This document shows, piece after piece, positions 34,238 through 47,249 of a stretch of 64,000 nucleotides of DNA. The notes beneath the pieces were generated by a model that worked only from the letters and a program-made list of their open reading frames with translations, had not been told where the DNA came from and did no database searches. The stretch is from Typha latifolia. Lineage: Eukaryota; Streptophyta; Magnoliopsida; Poales; Typhaceae. Both the position numbers and the translations under genes were made by a program. Numbering within the stretch: the stretch's first letter is position 1; every line of letters begins with the position of its first letter. The stretch spans positions 6,403,808 to 6,467,807 of the forward strand of contig CM034110.1 of assembly GCA_019914945.1 (NCBI GenBank). Direction: 5' to 3'.

Positions 34238-36072
34238 TTTTTTTTTTTTTTTGAAATATCAAGCAGTTTAACTTCTAAGTGCTATAATAGGTGTTCGACT
34301 ACTAAAAAGACCCTGCTGGAGGATCTCTGTAAGCTCATCTGGCATATGAGACTTACAGTCCTACATAACTCTATCAACTACTTTCCTCCCATATTTGCCT
34401 ATTCAATTCGTCGCTCTATTTTTAAATCTATAAACATGACAAAATTTAATGACTCTGAGCGAATTCATCAAGTTTTCGCACTCTTTTACAATCCCCGGGA
34501 TACTCCATGGCACTGGTCGTTGACCCAGCAAAATTTAGATTTTACATCTTCTGCATCCAATTCTACTAGGACTCTGTGGCCTCTTTATTTATCTTCCCGA
34601 ATGTCCAATATGAGTGCTATGGCTTCACTTGTCATAGGGGACTCTTTGCCAATAGGCTCTGCGCCAACTATAAGCAATTGATCGTTCTCGTCGTAACACC
34701 ACCTTGGTGATCATGCTTCGTGTACGAGTCATTTATGTTGACCCTAATTCCACTTCCTTACGTGGCAAGCACCGGTGTTTAGTGGCGGTGCCTCTTCTTT
34801 GGTGGATCTAGTCTGCCTATACTCATAGGCGGCCTGTAGTGCCCGCCATAATAAATGGCGAGTCCAAATCCCCATCAAACACTTTCCTATTTCTAGCTTT
34901 CCATATCCCCCAAATACCTAAGGCAATAGCTGCTTTAATACGACCACTTAGCTCGCAATCTTCATTCTATTCCCTAGTAATCGAGTTCACATCTAGTTGA
35001 TTCGAAGTCAGCCCCACACTAATTGTGTCTGCCATGTTAGCCCACACCTCTTTAGCAGAGTGGCATCCATAGAATAGGTTATCGCCTCTCTTCTGAAATA
35101 GCCCACAAAGTCTACATTTGTCAGCTTGCCCACAATTGATGTTGTAGAGATAGGCTCGGTCGAATTCTCCCCCATATGACCTTCCCGATGAACAATTTAA
35201 CTCTAGAAAGTAGAGGGAGTCATTATAGTATGACCCAGCTGACCAATTTGTGGTCTTATTCCCTTTAAGGTAGGCATAAATAGAGAAGGCTTTAGCTTTG
35301 CTATCTTTTGTAGGCACCCAAGCCCAAAGATGCTCCAGGTCCTCTCTACCTCGATACATGACATAGATTTGAGAGGCCAAGTCAGCAACAAAGGACCTAA
35401 TTATTTTCTCCACATTCCAAGCGCTAGTAGCTCCTCCAACTTGAACTCCAAGTTGAATGCAGAGATCACTATTACACAAGGCTAGCGGATAAGTTACACT
35501 ATAGAGATCCAAAGTCTAGGAGCACCAATGTGTTATTGTTGTTGCCAACAAATCGCCAAAATCCACCCACTCAAGTCCTTGGCGGTCTGTGTCAAGGCCC
35601 TCTAAAGCCACAAAACTTGCTTCCTTTTCCCCTCCTTCCATAACGACAGCTCGCCATATTTGTGTAGAACAATCTCCACCCATGGCATACGTGTGTCACT
35701 GACGTAACACACTAAGCACATGCTCCGAAGTAAAGCTCTCATCATCATGTGAAAACATCTTAGCCCAAGTCGCCAGCAGCTTTTGAAGTCGTGATGGAGT
35801 CCCACCCCATGAGGTGGAGGCCTCACTGGTTTGTTGCCTTTTCGCAAAGGAAGGATCGAGCAATCTTGGTTATGGCATCAAGGATAGAGTCCAATATCTA
35901 AGTTGATCTCACCTAGTAGAAGGGCATAGTGGAGAGCACCAACTGCACTAAGGTAAATCAAACCGTGCCAGTGATAAGGTACTCTGCTTCTATTCGGAGA
36001 GCTTACTTTGAATCCACTCCACCAGGTCCTGGTGACTAAGAACCATAATTCTTCGTCCCAAAATTTTAACAC
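34238..36072 (-). mobile_element. degraded LINE (non-LTR retrotransposon), 3' part
   Basis: Minus-strand remnant of a plant L1-type element with many stops and frameshifts. In order from high to low coordinates: a C-terminal reverse transcriptase/linker region (about 35550-36072); the block GREDLEHLWAWVPTKDSK (about 35310-35370), which matches the W-W/LPS segment before the zinc-binding domain; the zf-RVT domain CRLCGLFQKRGDNLFYGCHSA followed by KEVW (about 35040-35130); IWGIWKARNRKVFDGD (about 34865-34920); and an RNase H remnant with EAIALILDIRE and RGHRVLVELDAEDV (about 34525-34635). A poly-T run at 34238-34252 is probably the poly-A tail. I did not find a clear target duplication at the other end, so the 5' boundary is approximate. 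It is not functional. Confidence 0.75.
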
Positions 36073-36940
36073 CTAAGACGAGAGCTCACCCTAGCTTTTA
36101 ACTATTCACCTATCCAAGAGGAAAGGTAAAGCTCTAACTTGCCCACATTTAGAAAGATACTAAGTAATTAGGTTGTAGGAAATTCTCACATTTGAGGCCA
36201 TAGCATCTGTCCAATCTAAGATGGTATTGTATTATGTTGCTCCCCTCATTTATGTGGAAAGATACCAACAAGCTCTACTAGAATTATTCGGTAATTTTTT
36301 ACGTGACTAAGGAGATTATAAAATCGATTCCAACCCCAAATAATTATTATGTAAAAAAATTATTTGACAACGATTGATGACTTGGTAGTACGATTGACTT
36401 AGAAGGGCAATTTGACAACGTGACGGCTTAGAGCATGTCTCAGCGGTTTTTAGTTCGGAGCAATTGTTCGACAACACGCATAGTTTAAAGCATAAAATAG
36501 ATAGCTTAGTATGGTGAGACCATATTAGCTTTTAAACTTATGAGTTCATAAATAATAAAAAAATACACGTGGAAAGAACTCCTTTATTCTCTTAATTATT
36601 ATTATTTGTCCAAAAATATTTGTGTGTGTGTGGGGTGTGGGGAGTGTGTGGGGCCATTTCATACATTTTAGGAGGCCATTTCATACATTTTAGGAATTTT
36701 AGGAATAATAATGTTATTAATACTAATATATCATTCCCTACAAACGTAGTGCTCATTACTTGGCGCCGCCAAATAATTGGTCGCCACAACATATTCCGAC
36801 AACAAGGAATGCAAAGGATCCCGACAGGCGTCGCAGTGTGTATATACTTAAACTGCTGCTGCTAAATAACGCACACCTTCCTACGCGCCGCCTCGGACCA
36901 ATCTATTCTCACTCCTCTATTGGCCGCAGCGGAGAGACAA
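36073..36940. other. spacer upstream of the DUF1399 gene
   Basis: No gene seen. It contains a 22-bp direct duplication (ggccatttcatacattttag starting at 36652 and 36674) and, from about 36740, GC-richer sequence that is probably the promoter and leader of the plus-strand DUF1399 gene. Confidence 0.5.
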
Positions 36941-39900
36941 ATGGCGGGTGAGAATATCACCGCACCGCCCTCCTCGTCCGGCTCGTACCGGACTCGGAGT
37001 CGCAGCGAGAGCAGCGGCAGCATCTCGGGCGGTGACCGCATCCGCCTATCGCTGGATCTGGTCACCGCCAGTCGTCGCCATCTCTCCTTCATCCGCTCCT
37101 TCGCCGCCTCCTCTCTCCACCACCACCCCCCGACGCTCCGCCGATCCATCCGACGGTCCGCATCCTTCCTTCGCTTCTCTCCTTCTCAATCGACGGCTCT
37201 GATTGATGGATTCTTGTCTCTCTTTTTTTCCTCTCCCGGGCAGGTACGAGGAGCTATGGATGCCGTTGATCGCCGAGCTCACGTCGGCGGCCGCGGAGAT
37301 CCCGATGCTCCTCCCACCGCACGACGTCCAATGGGTCTGGCACTGCCACCGCCTCAATCACGTAGGCCTTTCAAAATTCCCGAATTGCCCTACTTCTTCT
37401 TCCTCCTCCTCCTCTGGGGATGCCAACTTTTAGCTCTCCTCTCCTCAGGCGACCTACCGCGAGTACTGCGCCTCGAGATTCGGGAACCTGATCGATCGCC
37501 CGGCCATCTTCGACGACGAGAACGAGGACTACGCCGCGGACCGGTGTCGCGAGATCTGGGCCGTCAAGTACCCATCGGAGCCGTTCGACCTCGAGATTCC
37601 CGCTCCCGAGGACGGAGACGGAGAGGGAATTGTCGAGCTCTTTGAAATCGTCGCGAAGTATCGCTCCCTTCATTCCAATTTCGCCGACCCCTTCGTGTCC
37701 GAGACTGTGTACCTCGTCGCCGCGAAGCGGAGGTACTTGGATTTCCTCCACCTCGCGAAGCGATTCGAAGGTAGAAGGGGTGTTCGATTGGTTCCGACCT
37801 CGGATATCCTCCTCATGTGGCTCGCCCACCAGGTGAATTGTCCTAAAGACTTGATCTTGATGTGGGATTCTATGTGGATTTTGGGGTTTTTGATGGATCT
37901 GATGGGTTTGGTGGGTGGTAACATCAGAGCTTTCCAGGGAGATACGCGAGGGATACGGAAGGGTTGGGGGAGGTGGAGAAGAGGGTGGTGGGTTTCGGGG
38001 ATCCGGCGGCGGCGAAGGAGGAGGAGGTCGAGGAGACGAGTAGGGCATGGGAAGAGGCGTACGACGAACCTTACGAGAGGTCAGGCGCGGAAATCGATGC
38101 AGTGGCGAAGTTGGCGGCACGGCGAGAAGTGTTCAACTGGGAGGCGGTAGAAGTGGACGTCAACCGCCGGTACAAGGTGCTGCAGCCGAGGTTACTAATG
38201 GAGGTATCGTTTCCCAATTTCGTTCCTCCGTTCGTTCCCTCGATTGGAAAGTTTCAGGACTCCAATTATTCGTCCTAATTGGAAATGAATAGTGGATGGC
38301 GGCCATGTCGTTTTCCTTTGAGATTCTAGACAAACATTATAGGTTGACCGATAGGATATCTTTATCCTGCTAACCTAATCAATGCCTGATAACCCGATAA
38401 GATATTGGATTGTGTGATTGTGCATATTTGTTAATCTGATCTACATTTAAATCTTTACTTTAGGATGATTTAATATTTACTGCTAACTTTATCGATTCTC
38501 GATAACCCGATAAGATATCGGAATGTGTGATTGCGCATATTTGTTAATCTGATCTACATTTAAATCTTTACTTTAGGATGCTTTGATATTTGCTATCGGT
38601 TTCAGATTAAGATCCAGTATTGATGTAGTTAGAATCCTACCTGTTGCCTTGCTATGTTCATAAATTTTTAGGTCTTGCAACATTCTGGAACCATGTAGGA
38701 GTGACCTGGATGTACCAATGGGTGTTGTGGATAAGATCTAAACTGGAGGCAATAAGTAACTACGATACGCAAGAAAGGGAGTGAACTACAATAAAAAGCC
38801 TAAATGAGAGTAATTTTGAAGTAATTAAATTGCTTGGATTCAAGTTCAACTTGGCAGGCACTTTGGATACTTTATCTCCTTGTTAGCCGGATTAGAACTT
38901 GAACCTAATGTCTCATTGGTGTTTGGTGAGATTGGTAAGTTGATCAATATGAAGTTTGCTACCAGACAAAAAGCACAATAGAATTTGGTGATCCATGTAT
39001 ACTAGAACTTTTCTCACTTGATGATGCAGTCATATTAAATTATCAACGCAGGCATATTCATGCTGTAACTGTGTCAAAATGCACAAATGCACAATCAACA
39101 TCCAAAAAATATCATCTTCTTTATTCGCAGGAGAATATGACGTTATAAACATGATATTCCAATCTGTTGCTTCTCTACTTTACTCGGTCGTTTGATTAAA
39201 ATGAGGCACTTAGAATTAGCTATTTTCCTATCGAGTATTGCTCTCTATTTTACTCGGATCATTTGATTAAAATGACGCACTTAAAATTAGCTATTTTCCT
39301 ATTGAGTATTGCGATGTGCAACTCTGTTAAATCTAAACCAGAACACAGTTCTCAGACATGCTTTTGCCTCTTATTTGGTCTATTTGAACTGTTGCACCTA
39401 TCTCGGACCATCATTAACATGTTATACTATACTTTTATACGAGAAAGCTATAATAAGTTTTGTAATTTTTCCAGTTTCTTGACTTGCTTAAAACATCAAT
39501 GCATTTACTTATCATTCTTTGCTTGGATTGCAAGTTTGTACAAGAACTCAATCGGATGAACTTACCATCAGTTGGTTTTCTGTCTCATGCTAGTGATACC
39601 AAAGCTCGTGTGGGGCTGATGGTACATTGGATGATAAGAATGATCCAATTTATGTCAGAAACATACCTGATTTTTCTTCTTTTAGATAGATGAAAATTTT
39701 GGTTTATCCAGTTGAATTGGTTCCACTCGTATTATGGCATGATAGTCATGTTCTATACTTAGTATTATCTTTGAGGATATGTACTTTATGTAGTTCATAA
39801 CTAAAACTTTTAGTTCATCAATCTAATTTCTAGGATTACTATTACTGCAGTATGTTTTGGTTTTCTCTATAAACATGTCAATTTAGTACCTGGTTTCTTC

Positions 39901-42530
39901 TAAATTCATGTCAATTTAGTGCAAAGGCTCTATAGGCATATCTCATTACTTTGTGGTGACAGGTTTATGTATTCCTCAAAGGAGAACTGGAGGGGAAAAG
40001 ATATGGAAACAAGACATTCCTGCGGCTAAGAACTCTGAGGTCTCACAGATCATTGAAGATTGACGAGGAAGCATACAACTTATCATCCAAACATTGGCGC
40101 AAGAGATGGCATCTTTACTGTGAGTTTGGCACCAGAGGCATTGTCATAGAGCTCCGGAGGCGGGGAAATGGTTGCCTGAGAAGTAGCAAGTTGCTCAAAA
40201 CTGTAGTCTTCTCATGGATTGATTTGTTGCGTGCAACCACCTTCACTCTAACAAGGGAAGTAGACATGCAAATGAGAGCAATGACATCGGTGACACCCCC
40301 CATTCAGGCGCCATACTTATTGAAGTGTGTTCCTGATAGAGTGACTGATGATAGTGGTGCAATGATTTCTGATGTGATACTAAGAATGAAAGGCTACCAT
40401 CCACAAGAAGGCCGTTGGTTGTCTCGCACAGTTCTTGATCATGCCAGAAAAGAGTGTTTTGTGGTCCGGATAAGGTTGATTTGTCTCCTTATTCTTATGC
40501 AGTATGAGTTTGAATTTGTGGTTACGGTATTAACTAAGATTCCTGTAATTTGTGCAGAGTAGGAAGAGGAATTTGGCGACGGGGAGCTGAAACTCCAACA
40601 GCAGTAAAACTGGAGGACAGAATCACAGAAGTTCGGGAAGGCTCATGGTCGTACATTGCAAGTTCTGTTGGTTTTGCTCCTGGTACGAGATGGCCTGATT
40701 CAACAAGAGTTCATTATAAGTAATAAAAAACTACCTTCTCTTATAACTGAGCAAGACACTCAAGTTGTGCTTTGGTGATGCACTGAAGCGATTTTGGTTT
40801 ACCTGCGTACACCTATCTACCTTTTGCTTCACAACATAAATAAATTATACCTTTATTGGTACTGTGTTTCCTTATCCATTTAATCAATTTCAGGTTTGAA
40901 AAATAATTTTAGAGCTTCAATGCGTCATATATTTCATGCAATATATGATTAAGAGATGCTGGGTGTTTCCCTGTGATGTAGAGAAGGTAGTGGGCACAGC
41001 AACACCTAAGAAAGAAAATCTGCAGGAGAAGAAGACAACTTGGTGTCTATCAACTGGAGAACTCCTAACCATACGATGGGAGGATGGTCTGAGTATTCAC
41101 CTGGAAAATGAGGATTCTACACAAAAGGTAGTGTAAATTTCTCATTCTTCTTGTTTTGGTCTTCCATATGCATAATTAGGACAATTTATAAACTTAAAAG
41201 AGACAGATATAAACTATCTTGAGTTTGCTTATTGATAATATTTACCTGAAAATGTTCACTGTCCCAGATAATCATGTTCTCTGTGACTATCTAGGGACTA
41301 CTACATCAATGTCAATCTTTCTACAGATATAGGCACATGTTTGTGATATTTTCTGCTATAAGAGTGCTTTGGTACCTCAGTTGTTTCATAACATTCAATG
41401 AAGAGCATCATTTCTTGATGATATGGTTTAGCCGTTGTTATTCACTCTAAGATCTTTCAATGAAATATTTCATGGAATCAAATTTGCTGATGCCATGTAA
41501 TGGTATGCTGGAATAATGATTTTAAACACTTTAGGTCTGTTTGTAGATGTAAATGAAGCAGTAATTGGGGGGCTTTGGTCTAATGTCGGAAGGTAAATAC
41601 AATCTACCCTGACCATTTCCAAATTTATTGCAGGAAATTTAAGGGGAATGTAGAAAAGAAAAGAAAATTCTTGCATCTACTTTATCCTCAGAGAATGAAG
41701 AAAGTTTGACGATGCATTTCCTGTTTTGCATCTGGTGCATGTTAAGTTAAAATATAAGAGAATACTACATTCCAAATTTAATGTCTTTTGCATGAAGACG
41801 ATCCTCTGCTGCAATTGACCTGTTCGCTCAGACATCAAGAAGCTTCTTGTTATCTGTTCAGCAGTTCATGCTGCTTGATATTTGACTTCTCTGTAGCTAT
41901 CCTTCTAGCTTGGTTACTGTCATAGGACCCAGTGAACTTGGTGTACCGAAATCAAAGTTTAAATTAGTTGACAAAGAGAATTAGAATATTGTCTTCAAAA
42001 TCTTTTAAGAGGGTATCTAGCGTATACTGAATTTTGTGCAGGCAATCTTGCTCGGAGGGAGAAGATTGCAATACCAAGTAAAGAAGGCTAATTCATCAAA
42101 CAAGCAAGATGAAGTCGAAGACCAATACTTCACACTAGTTAGAACGACCGCAGAGCATCCAGATGGGAAAGCCACTGCACTTCTAAACTGGAAGTTGCTT
42201 GCAGTTGAGTTCTCGCCAGAAGAGGATGCAGTGCTCGTGTTGCTCCTGTGCATGTCTATTGCCAGAACTATATCAGAGATCAGAAGAGAAGACGCTGCTG
42301 GCCTGTTAGCCAGGAGGAGATTCCGCGAAGTGCAAACAGGAAAGAGGGACTTGGGTTCTGTGATGCTTCCTTCATCATCTTCTTCTTTATCTCCCCACCT
42401 GCAACCTTGGTATTTGGATGCTGCAGAGGTATTAGCCTCTGCAGAGAGGAATGATGGCAGAGAGCCTATTACTAAGTACTCACCTGCTGATGGCAAGGAG
42501 CTTTTGTATAGGCAAGCTATTATACAATGA
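36941..42530 (+). CDS. DUF1399 (GRDP-like) protein without glycine-rich tail
   Basis: Member of the plant family of glycine-rich domain-containing proteins (GRDP1/2) and relatives, defined by DUF1399; GRDPs are linked to development and stress, with no known enzyme activity. Eight exons, all GT-AG and in phase: 36941-37155, 37244-37361, 37449-37832, 37928-38203, 39963-40474, 40558-40682, 40982-41127, 42042-42530, giving 754 aa. DUF1399 hallmarks: YEELWMPLIAEL, the metal-binding-like WVWHCHRLNH (about 104-113), YCASRFGNLIDRPAIFDD, and a second LVPTSDILLMWLAHQSFPG block. The C-terminal half has PHY-like or Ig-like text (VVGTATPKK, YFTLVRTTAEHPDGKATAL). It stops at PADGKELLYRQAIIQ with no glycine-rich region, so it fits the shorter clade (like Arabidopsis At1g56230) rather than GRDP1/2; that placement is from memory. 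The 5' exons are far more GC-rich than the 3' exons. Intron 4 is about 1.76 kb. Confidence 0.9.
38388..38609. repeat. 113-bp tandem duplication in DUF1399 gene intron 4
   Basis: The unit beginning gataacccgataagatat occurs at 38388 and again at 38501 and the two copies match closely through about 38600 (including atttgttaatctgatctac and atctttactttaggatg). The few differences suggest a fairly recent duplication. Confidence 0.85.
39177..39316. repeat. 70-bp tandem duplication in DUF1399 gene intron 4
   Basis: Two adjacent copies containing tactcgg, tttgattaaaatga and ttagctattttccta, starting near 39177 and 39247. They differ at several positions. It is a second independent tandem duplication within the same intron. 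Confidence 0.85.
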
Positions 42531-44438
42531 ACAATCATCTTGCAAGCTCCTTAAAGTTCCAAATTAATAACATAATAAGTCTGGATTGGAGCAAATATGA
42601 ATCTTTTCTTCTTTTTTTCTGTGTAAGTTCTTACATGGGAATATTCATCTTCTTCTTTGCTATTCAATGAAGATTGTTATTTGCTCTTAGGCTTATACTG
42701 ACTGCATTATTGATACCATGTTTCTATCAAGCACATCCCTGCCATAATAAATAGTAGAAGACTTAACAATCCTATATTCCTATGCCCCTTTCTAGGTTTC
42801 CAAGATTTGTTGCTTGGCCCTTGATGTTTGCATCTTACAGGATTATGAGTAGGGCTGTCAAAATGATATAGAGCCTGCTGAGTTTGGGTAGATAAAGGTC
42901 GATCAAGCTCTGCTCAAAAATTTGAAGTTTAGGCTCGAAGTTAAATTGGAGCCGGCTCAATATATATATATATAGTTGAATAAGGTTTTATTTCAAATTT
43001 GTTTGGACTCAAAAATGGCTTGAATTGATAAGACTTAAAATTGTTAATTAAACAGCTTATTTAAACTCGAGCTTGACTCAAGTTCGAAATTATCTCGAAT
43101 TGAAATGATTTTAGTTCAAAATTAATGTCAATTCAAGCTTGATCGGCTAGTTTACACCCTGAGATATGCGAGAGGATAACAATTATTAGGGGTTTTAAGT
43201 TCACCCAGACTCTTTGGTGCCCATTTTTACATTGAGGAACTAAAATGATGATAGCTAAAAACTCCACGAGTTACAAAGTATAGAATAATCAATAATCTGG
43301 ATTGCTGACAATGATTAAAAAATGGCAATCCTAGCAGTCATTTTCAAAGAATAGAACTTTTTGGAAGCCCTTAAATACACATACAGCCATAGTATTATAT
43401 ACACTAATTACCTAACCCTTTTTTTCTTAAAGTTTGGACTCAATATTATACTAATTCAAGTGGTAGCATGGCTCATCTAGTTGTTTTAATAGATTAACTA
43501 ATCCACTAACCATTCACCAACCCTATAAATGAGAAACTTTCAAACCCTCCCCTCCATTAATTATTAGTCACATCTTATCATATGAATATTTATCACTTAG
43601 ACTCTCTTCTAGGTCAAATAATTTCCAAGTAATGGAATAATCTCTACTCCTGTTGGTTAGGTTAAAAAGTTAACTCGGAGTAAGATGTGAATGAGAATAA
43701 AGTTAAATATTAGGGTGTTTTTAATAAATTTTATTAAAAATTTGTGTCACAAGGGAAACTGGCCCAGCAAAGAGGGGCTCACATGGAGCTTGTCTTCCTC
43801 AATGGTCGGGGATCTCATACAAGTCTAGTTGCACCATTTGGGTATAAAGATTTTTAAATAAATTATGTACATCTATCATTTTTACTCAGATTTTATTATT
43901 TAGTTATTAAATATAATAATTATTTTAAATAAGTTTATTTTAAATAAAATTTTTATTTTAGAAATAATAAAGACGAATATGAATTTAACTACTCAGAAAA
44001 TTTGCATGTAACACCCTATCTTTTAATGAAATTATAGTTTATATATTATATTTTCACTATTTATAATCTGGTTTTATATTTAGCGAATATATGCAAAAAA
44101 GACCTTGATATTAAATCTATTAGTTAAATTTAATTAAATCTCTAAATTAAATTAATTTTACTAAAAAAAATTATAAAAATACCATCAACCAAGTAATACT
44201 AAGGGCATTCTAATTATTTTAAAAATAAAAGTATTATAGTAATTTTAAAAATAAAATATATCTACTTAATCGAGTATTTTCACGGTGGGTAGTTTAAATC
44301 TAATTTATTATCTCGCTAAAATATAGAGCTTAATTCGTAAGTATGCAAATCATAATTTCTTTAAAAGTCAGTGGGTTATATGCAAAGTTCACTAAAAAGT
44401 AATAAGATAAAGAGGGAGTAGATTTCAAAGAGAAGTGG
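42531..44438. other. intergenic region, no gene
   Basis: 3' flank of the DUF1399 gene and AT-rich spacer. The segment about 42853-43160 starts agggctgtcaaaatga, ends tttacaccctga and is rich in gagctcgaagt-type text, resembling a degraded nonautonomous hAT-like element. No ORF is supported. Confidence 0.45.
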
Positions 44439-44459
44439 GTGCACTTATCACTCTCTCAC

Positions 44460-44810
44460 TTAATATTGGGGACAGGTGGCAACAGCCTGCTGGATCCATT
44501 CCCGTGCTTCGCGCAACGGGGCCACGACGATCCGTCGAATCCTAATTGCACCTCCTCTCAAATACGCCCTCCCGGTACCCGCGAGGAACGACGGTTCCTC
44601 CGTGACGAAAACTGCCTCGGAGTCACTTTTCCTGGTCCTAAAACTACGTGTAATGAATCCGATTCGGTGGACGGCGGGGCCCACGAGGAGCAGGTACGCC
44701 CGTCCTTAGATGAGTACGGGGCCTCGGGCCTGCGCACGTTAGTGGGGACCACGGTGTTCTGCGCCATCCCCAGGGTACGGAAATGGACACCTAGAGCGGA
44801 AACGACGGTG
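44460..44810 (-). other. GC-rich island with short ORFs, uncertain gene
   Basis: A sharply GC-rich block of about 350 bp in AT-rich surroundings. On the minus strand an ATG near 44770 begins MAQNTVVPTNVRRPEAPYSS; a different frame from about 44705 reads AYLLLVGPAVHRIGFITRSF and then stays open through REAREWIQQAVATCPQY to a stop at 44460. The two frames would join only through a frameshift or a missed intron near 44697. I do not recognise either part. It could be a decayed single-exon gene, a transposon fragment or simply a GC-rich regulatory block. Confidence 0.25.
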
Positions 44811-44831
44811 GAATATTTTTTACTCAATTAG

Positions 44832-47249
44832 TCGCCTACTTTATTCATTAATTCGGCCTTTTGTTAATATATAGGTATATAGAATGCTATACTTTGTTAG
44901 GAGAAAGGATGGATGCCCTAAGGATAATTACACCTAAACTACTCAACCATTACTTATATTTTATCGTCCGTACTTTGGAATAAGGACACTCCCCCTAATT
45001 TTGACTAGTAAGACGCAATCATTTAATTTTCTATCCAAAATTAAATCTGTGTCTTCTAAATTTAAAATATAATATTAAATATATTTTACTATTCTATATA
45101 TATATATATATTTTAAATTATTTTATCTTTATATTTTAAAAAGTATCAAACTAGTTGTTCAGGACGATGCCAAAATAACTAAAATAATACTGTTATGTTT
45201 GTTAAAGAAGACATAATTTTTTAAGATAATACTGCTAACTGATTAAAATAATTACGATGCTCAGCTAAATTTGATAGAAAAATTAATAATTATATTTTAA
45301 TCATAAGTATAAGGAGATGAAAATAATTTTTGACATAAATACATAATTATAAAATATATTTAATCATAAAATTTATTATCAGTTTGAATAGAAATATAAA
45401 ATCTTCTTTTAAATTAAATTAGAGAAATAATTTTTAATTTATTTTGTCAGTCAATAATATTTATACTTTTAGTTTAGTCAAAAATGAGAAGATAAACAAT
45501 AAAGTTTGAGGACTAAAATTTATTTAACTCTTTTATATTTTTCATAAATTATAAATGAATTTCTAAATACTTTCTCTTATTTATTTTATTTTAAAAAATA
45601 TGTGATTAATGCTAGGTACTATAAAAATATTTCATCCTTAACATAGAGGGAGAAGTAGGAGGCAAGATAATAGATATTAGATAATTAACGCAAAAATAAA
45701 TAATAATTTAAAATTTAAGACTATTATGATTGAATCATCGAGTTTAGAAATCTAGGGGTCAAAACGGATCGAATAGTGCTCATCCCAGATTCATATTTTT
45801 AGTGATATTGAACGGATAGCAAAATTTAAAACCATATCGTAACTAAACCGATACGGATAATTTTCGAATAGAGAATCATATCTTAAATGAATATTGATTG
45901 AATTAAAAATAATTATAATATTTTATTTAGATATAATTAATATAAAAATTATTAAGCGTTTTATGACAGATAATTTTGTTGTATGTCAAATTTATAAAAT
46001 TAGAGAAATTAATCTCTATAAATAATATATAACGTAATATTAGTAACAATATTAATATTTACTATTTAAATAAGCAAGCTAAAAACTGTAAATTATTTAA
46101 AAAATGCGGGTAAACTGATATCCGATATCCGTATCCGAAAAATATATCCGACCCCGTATCCGAATTTTTTTTTTAAATTCTATCCGTCATTGAATCGATC
46201 AGCAACCAAACATCTTTTTATATTTTTTTATATCTCTTTAAAAAAATAAAAACTAAGAAAATGAGATTAAATAATCGAATTGGGAGCTTAGCCTGAGGAG
46301 GGTAAAATTCAATTATTAGGTAATATTTGATTTTTATGTTAAAAGACATTTAAACCTAAAATTGTTTATCCTTAGGTTTGACAAAGCTATATATATAAAT
46401 ATCATCTCCTCCAAGCTTATCAATGAACCTCATCCATTGACTTTGCCTTGCGTTTCTCAATTCTCCATCTCATAGAAAAGGGATTTTAATATCTAATCCA
46501 AGATGAGTCAAAGTTGTCGCTCAAATACTCATCCAGGAATTATAACGAGTGCGTGTGTCCTAAGCTAATCGTAATATATTATCTCTTAATAATTGAAACA
46601 AAAAAAAAATAACAAACAATTTTAGAAATTTCAAACAAATCTAGGGGCTTCTTCGTAAATTCGTAAGTAAGAGGGGGGGATGGAAAAAAAGAAAAAGAAA
46701 ACAAAAGAGGATAACGACAGGTGGAGAACAGCTTGCACGAACCTGGACGGTTCTTGTACTTGGGGGCGGTTAAATCACCTCCCCACGTAACACCTCCTCC
46801 AATCCCACCTCGCCTCGTCAACCCTTAACCTCCACATTACCCAAAATATCCCTCGTTTCCGCTTCCATCTTCTCGCTATCGCATCTCAATACTAACCCCA
46901 TTTTGGTCACGTCGTCTTTTTGATTAAGTGATAAGCGCACCTAGTGTAGGCGGTAACCGGTCAGGGTTCTCCTCTGCATTCTTCGTTCTTCTTCCTCCCA
47001 TTTCTGCCCCAAACTCTACCACGCTCTCCTCTCCTCTCCTCTCCGCGCCGGCCGTCTCGTTTCCGCTGCGCTTGCCGGTTTTCGATTTGTGAGAAAGACG
47101 GGTAATAGGATAAACGAGTGCCTTTCGACATATACGATGTGTTCGTGGAGAGGGATACTGTTGCTCCGCAGACACATCAGGTTCGATCTCCCGTTCCTCC
47201 CCCTCCTCCACCCCGTCGTCCCTGTCCCGTCTTTTCTCTTCATCCCCAC
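44832..47249. other. intergenic region and F-box gene leader
   Basis: Very AT-rich, no supported ORF. Between about 45750 and 46200 there is gggtcaaaacggatcgaata at one side and ccgatatccgtatccgaa / atccgaccccgtatccg at the other, the kind of text seen in degraded hAT-like plant elements. From about 46780 GC content rises into the promoter and 5' UTR of the F-box/LRR gene. Confidence 0.45.
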
